From the NCBI GenBank assembly GCA_965227035.1, contig OZ245724.1:3100001-3164000 (forward strand): a DNA stretch of 64,000 bases, given 5' to 3'. This stretch comes from CBDDFQ01 sp965227035. Lineage in GTDB: Bacteria; Pseudomonadota; Gammaproteobacteria; Burkholderiales; Burkholderiaceae_C. A model generated the notes under the pieces. It saw only the letters and a program-made list of their open reading frames with translations. It did no database searches and was not told the DNA's origin. Shown in pieces: positions 61,620-64,000 of the stretch (position 1 is the first letter of the stretch; every line of letters begins with the position of its first letter). Both the position numbers and the translations under genes were made by a program.

Positions 61620-62201
61620 TTATTTGGCGAGGGCTTTCAGCGCAGTCTTGATCCCGTCGCTCACGCCAATGTCCTTGGGCAGCACCTTCACCGCTGCAAC
61701 CGCTTCCTTGTCGCTGTACCCCAGCGCCAGCAGCGCCTGAAGAATGTCCGATTGCGTGTCGTGCATGCCGCTTGCGGCGCCGGCGTTCGCGCCTATGTCT
61801 TCACCAAGCTTGCCCTTCAGTTCGAGCAGCAGCCGCTCTGCGGTTTTCTTGCCGACGCCTGGCACCTTGATGAGTCGCCCGGTTTCCTGAAGCGTCACGG
61901 CCTGCGCCAGTTCGGACACGCTCATGCCGGAAAGCACCGCCAGCGCAGTACGGGGCCCGACGCCTGAAATCTTGATGAGTTGCCGGAAAGATTCGCGCTC
62001 GGACGCGGTGGAGAATCCGTAGAGAATCTGCGCGTCTTCGCGAACGACGAAGTGCGTGAGGAGCGAGATTTTTTCGCCGGCGGCGGGCAGGTTGTAGAAG
62101 GTGCTCATGGGCACCTGAACCTCGTATCCGACGCCGTTGCAATCCACCAGTACCTGAGGGGGATTCTTCTCGCCTAGCGTTCCGGTCAATTTGCCTATCA
62201 T
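61620..62201 (-). CDS. ruvA: Holliday junction DNA-binding protein RuvA
   Basis: The product is 193 aa. The OB-fold start is MIGKLTGTLGEKNPPQVLVDCNGVGYEVQVP. The helix-hairpin-helix regions are FRQLIKISGVGPRTALAVLSG and LIKVPGVGKKTAERLLLEL. The C-terminal domain III that binds RuvB is ILQALLALGYSDKEAVAAVK. It tetramerises on Holliday junctions. No ruvC lies upstream in this window: the next gene upstream is divergent phoH. The terminator at 61557-61598 would stop read-through to ruvB. Confidence 0.97.
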   Translation of the reverse strand: MIGKLTGTLGEKNPPQVLVDCNGVGYEVQVPMSTFYNLPAAGEKISLLTHFVVREDAQILYGFSTASERESFRQLIKISGVGPRTALAVLSGMSVSELAQAVTLQETGRLIKVPGVGKKTAERLLLELKGKLGEDIGANAGAASGMHDTQSDILQALLALGYSDKEAVAAVKVLPKDIGVSDGIKTALKALAK

Positions 62202-62279
62202 TGGGGTCCTATTGATCCACTGGTTTCGCAGGCTCGTCGAGCCCTACCACTGGGATTTCTAATAACCGGAATTATCAGC

Positions 62280-63215
62280 TTGATCCTCAGACACACCTTC
62301 TCGCCGCCCAGCAATGCTCGAATGGCCAACCTCTGCGGGCCGACCGACACCTACCTGCGGATGATCGAGGAAGCGCTGGACGTCAAGGTGGCGCATCGGC
62401 ACGAACAGTTCAAGGTCGAGGGCGCAAAAGCCAAGGCCACGCGCGCGATGGAAGTGCTGCAGGCGCTCTACGAAATGTCCGGTCGGGCGATTACGCCGGA
62501 GCAGGTTCAGCTGGTCATATCGAGCGGGCCGGGCGTCGATGGAGACGGTCCATCGCTCATGACACGTCGCGCCGATCTGAAGCCGCGCGGTACGAACCAA
62601 GCGCTGTATCTGGACAACATAGCGGCTCACGACATCACCTTCGGCATCGGGCCGGCGGGTACAGGCAAGACTTATCTCGCCGTCGCATGCGCAGTGGACG
62701 CGCTGGAGCGAAGCGCGGTTCAACGCATCGTGCTCACACGTCCCGCAGTCGAAGCTGGCGAGCGACTGGGCTTTCTGCCGGGCGATCTGAACCAGAAGGT
62801 CGATCCTTACTTGCGCCCTCTGTACGACGCGCTGTACGACCTCATGGGATCGGACAAGGTGAACAAGGCTTTCGAGCGCGGCGCGCTGGAAATTGCACCG
62901 CTAGCTTTCATGCGCGGACGCACTCTCAACAATGCGTTCGTGATCCTCGACGAAGCGCAAAACACCACGCCCGAGCAGATGAAGATGTTCCTCACACGTA
63001 TCGGCTTCGGCGCAAAAGCCGTGGTCACCGGCGATGTGAGCCAGATCGATCTGCCCAAAGGTCACCTGAGCGGTCTGGTCGATGCCGAGCTGGTGCTTCG
63101 CCGGGTGAGCGGAATGGCATTCAGCCATTTCAATAGCGGCGATGTCGTTCGTCATCCGCTGGTGGCACGCATCGTCGACGCCTACGATGCACGCAAGACC
63201 GTCGATCCGAAATGA
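62280..63215 (+). CDS. PhoH family ATPase (YbeZ)
   Basis: The product is 311 aa from a TTG at 62280; no ATG or GTG is available upstream in the frame. The Walker A motif is FGIGPAGTGKTYLAVACAV, followed by LTRPAVEAGERLGFLPGDL and Walker B AFVILDEAQNTTPEQMKM. It is a cytosolic ATPase linked to ribosome and RNA maturation with YbeY, whose gene overlaps its end by 4 bp (ATGA). The first residues (ILRHTFSPPSNARMANLCGP) match the family N-terminus in order. Confidence 0.94.
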   Translation: MILRHTFSPPSNARMANLCGPTDTYLRMIEEALDVKVAHRHEQFKVEGAKAKATRAMEVLQALYEMSGRAITPEQVQLVISSGPGVDGDGPSLMTRRADLKPRGTNQALYLDNIAAHDITFGIGPAGTGKTYLAVACAVDALERSAVQRIVLTRPAVEAGERLGFLPGDLNQKVDPYLRPLYDALYDLMGSDKVNKAFERGALEIAPLAFMRGRTLNNAFVILDEAQNTTPEQMKMFLTRIGFGAKAVVTGDVSQIDLPKGHLSGLVDAELVLRRVSGMAFSHFNSGDVVRHPLVARIVDAYDARKTVDPK

Positions 63216-63655
63216 GCGTGGATGTTTCCTTGCAGTTCGCGAGCGGCGATGTGCCGAAGAATCATCGCGAGATTCTTAAAAAGTCGGCCGTCAAGAAATG
63301 GGTGTCGCATGCGCTCGATCTTCCGGGGGAAATAGGCATTCGTGTGGTCGGTGAAGAAGAAGGCCGCGCGATGAATCTGCAGTATCGCGGCAAGGATTAC
63401 GCCACCAACGTGCTCACCTTCGATTACTCCGCCAAGCCGGTGGTGAGTGCGGATCTGGTGCTTTGCGCACCTGTGGTCGAACGCGAAGCAGAGGAGCAGA
63501 ACAAGCGTCTGGAATCGCACTACGCGCACTTGATCATGCACGGCACGCTACACGCGGCCGGCTACGACCACGAGAGCAACGAGCGCGATGCGCTGGAAAT
63601 GGAAGCGCTCGAGATCCTGCTCATGGGATCGCTGGGGTATTCGAACCCCTATTGA
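63212..63655 (+). CDS. ybeY: Endoribonuclease YbeY (rRNA maturation)
   Basis: The product is 147 aa. The zinc site is HGTLHAAGYDH with the H-x3-H-x5-H order. NLQYRGKDYATNVLTFDY is the other family block. It processes rRNA ends, notably 16S, and is coupled to phoH by ATGA overlap. In many proteobacteria corC/ybeX follows; here tyrS converges instead. Confidence 0.95.
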   Translation: MSVDVSLQFASGDVPKNHREILKKSAVKKWVSHALDLPGEIGIRVVGEEEGRAMNLQYRGKDYATNVLTFDYSAKPVVSADLVLCAPVVEREAEEQNKRLESHYAHLIMHGTLHAAGYDHESNERDALEMEALEILLMGSLGYSNPY

Positions 63656-63660
63656 GCAAT

Positions 63661-63684
63661 CTCCGGAAGAGCGATCCCCCGGAG
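63661..63684. terminator. Possible weak terminator between ybeY and tyrS
   Basis: CTCCGG at 63661-63666 can pair with CCGGAG at 63679-63684 across 12 nt. No real T-run follows in either direction. It is the only stem in the 34-bp gap between the convergent genes. Confidence 0.3.
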
Positions 63685-63689
63685 TTGCT

Positions 63690-64000
63690 TCAAGCGAGCG
63701 TGACTCGAGCGAACTTGCGCTTGCCCACCTGAACTACGAAGGTCCCTGCCTCGAGCTTCAGGCCCTTGTCGCTCACCACCGCACCATCGATGCGAACGCC
63801 GCCCCCATCGATCAGGCGGTTGGCCTCCGACGACGAAGGCGCGAGGTTCGCCTGTTTGAGCAACTGGCCGATTCCCAGAGGAGCGCCCGATAGGGAAAGC
63901 TCTGGAATCTCGTCCGGAATGCCGCCCTTGCTGCGATTGTTGAAGTCCTGTTCGGCCGATTCCGCTGCGGCAGGGCTGTGGAAGCGAGCGGTGATCTCTT
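63690..64000 (-). CDS. tyrS: Tyrosyl-tRNA synthetase, C-terminal part (partial)
   Basis: The stop is at 63690-63692 and about 103 codons are visible before the window ends. The reading frame gives a FNNRSKGGIPDEIPEL linker and then the S4 RNA-binding domain: LLKQANLAPSSSEANRLIDGGGVRIDGAVV, ending KRKFARVTLA. This order and spacing match bacterial TyrS of the TyrZ-like long type. It charges tRNA-Tyr. The catalytic domain lies beyond the edge. Confidence 0.9.
   Translation of the reverse strand, partial: EITARFHSPAAAESAEQDFNNRSKGGIPDEIPELSLSGAPLGIGQLLKQANLAPSSSEANRLIDGGGVRIDGAVVSDKGLKLEAGTFVVQVGKRKFARVTLA

Noticed and set aside
1..64000. CRISPR arrays, rRNA, tRNA, riboswitches
   Set aside because: No regularly spaced repeats, no cloverleaf or rRNA-like sequence, and no riboswitch consensus was recognised by eye; covariance-model searches were not possible.

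Overview
The window looks like a chromosomal segment of a betaproteobacterium, most likely order Burkholderiales. The signs are a GC-rich coding style, a TctDE/TctBA tripartite tricarboxylate system, a Bug-type periplasmic receptor, a LysR/DUF2917 pair, and the set of small operons around glmS, glmU, cca, folB-ttcA, ruvAB and phoH-ybeY. No rRNA, tRNA, CRISPR array or transposase was recognised. The calls rest on reading the translated sequence and known motifs; no database search was run.

Region 1 (1-14.3 kb) is mostly catabolism and efflux. A minus-strand operon encodes a RidA-like protein, an alpha/beta hydrolase, an amidohydrolase and a Rieske dioxygenase large subunit cut by the window edge. 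A divergent GcvA-type LysR regulator sits beside it. Next come a complete RND efflux operon (fusion protein, pump, outer-membrane channel), an esterase-like protein that lacks the usual catalytic serine, a LysR regulator, a DUF4166 protein and a VOC protein.

Region 2 (14.4-28.6 kb) is transport and organic-acid or CoA metabolism. tctD-tctE and tctB-tctA are separated by three tandem 24-bp hairpin repeats and end in a clear terminator. A DedA protein follows. A plus-strand operon then encodes an enoyl-CoA hydratase, a class III CoA-transferase, a glutathione transferase, a Bug receptor and a lipoprotein hydrolase. A convergent minus-strand operon holds a ketopantoate-reductase-like enzyme, two subunits of a class I fumarase/tartrate dehydratase, a carboxymuconolactone-decarboxylase-like protein and a PDC-lactonase-like amidohydrolase.

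Region 3 (28.7-36.2 kb) has accessory character. It contains a HipBA toxin-antitoxin pair with dyad operators, a LysR regulator divergent from a 1-Cys peroxiredoxin, and an AT-richer block next to the 3' end of glmS. That block carries a fused GmrSD-like (DUF262+DUF1524) nuclease and a zinc-ribbon protein with a nucleoside-deoxyribosyltransferase-like domain. It reads as a small defence island and is the most likely place for an undescribed system.

Region 4 (36.2-64 kb) is housekeeping. It holds glmS and glmU for cell-wall precursors, an Lrp regulator, a lytic transglycosylase, cca, a trehalose operon (otsB, GH15 hydrolase, otsA), a ROK kinase, a MidA-type methyltransferase, a folate/tRNA-thiolation operon, ruvB and ruvA, phoH-ybeY and the end of tyrS. 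Here ruvA and ruvB are separated by an oppositely oriented gene for a large lipoprotein with a ParB-like nuclease motif.
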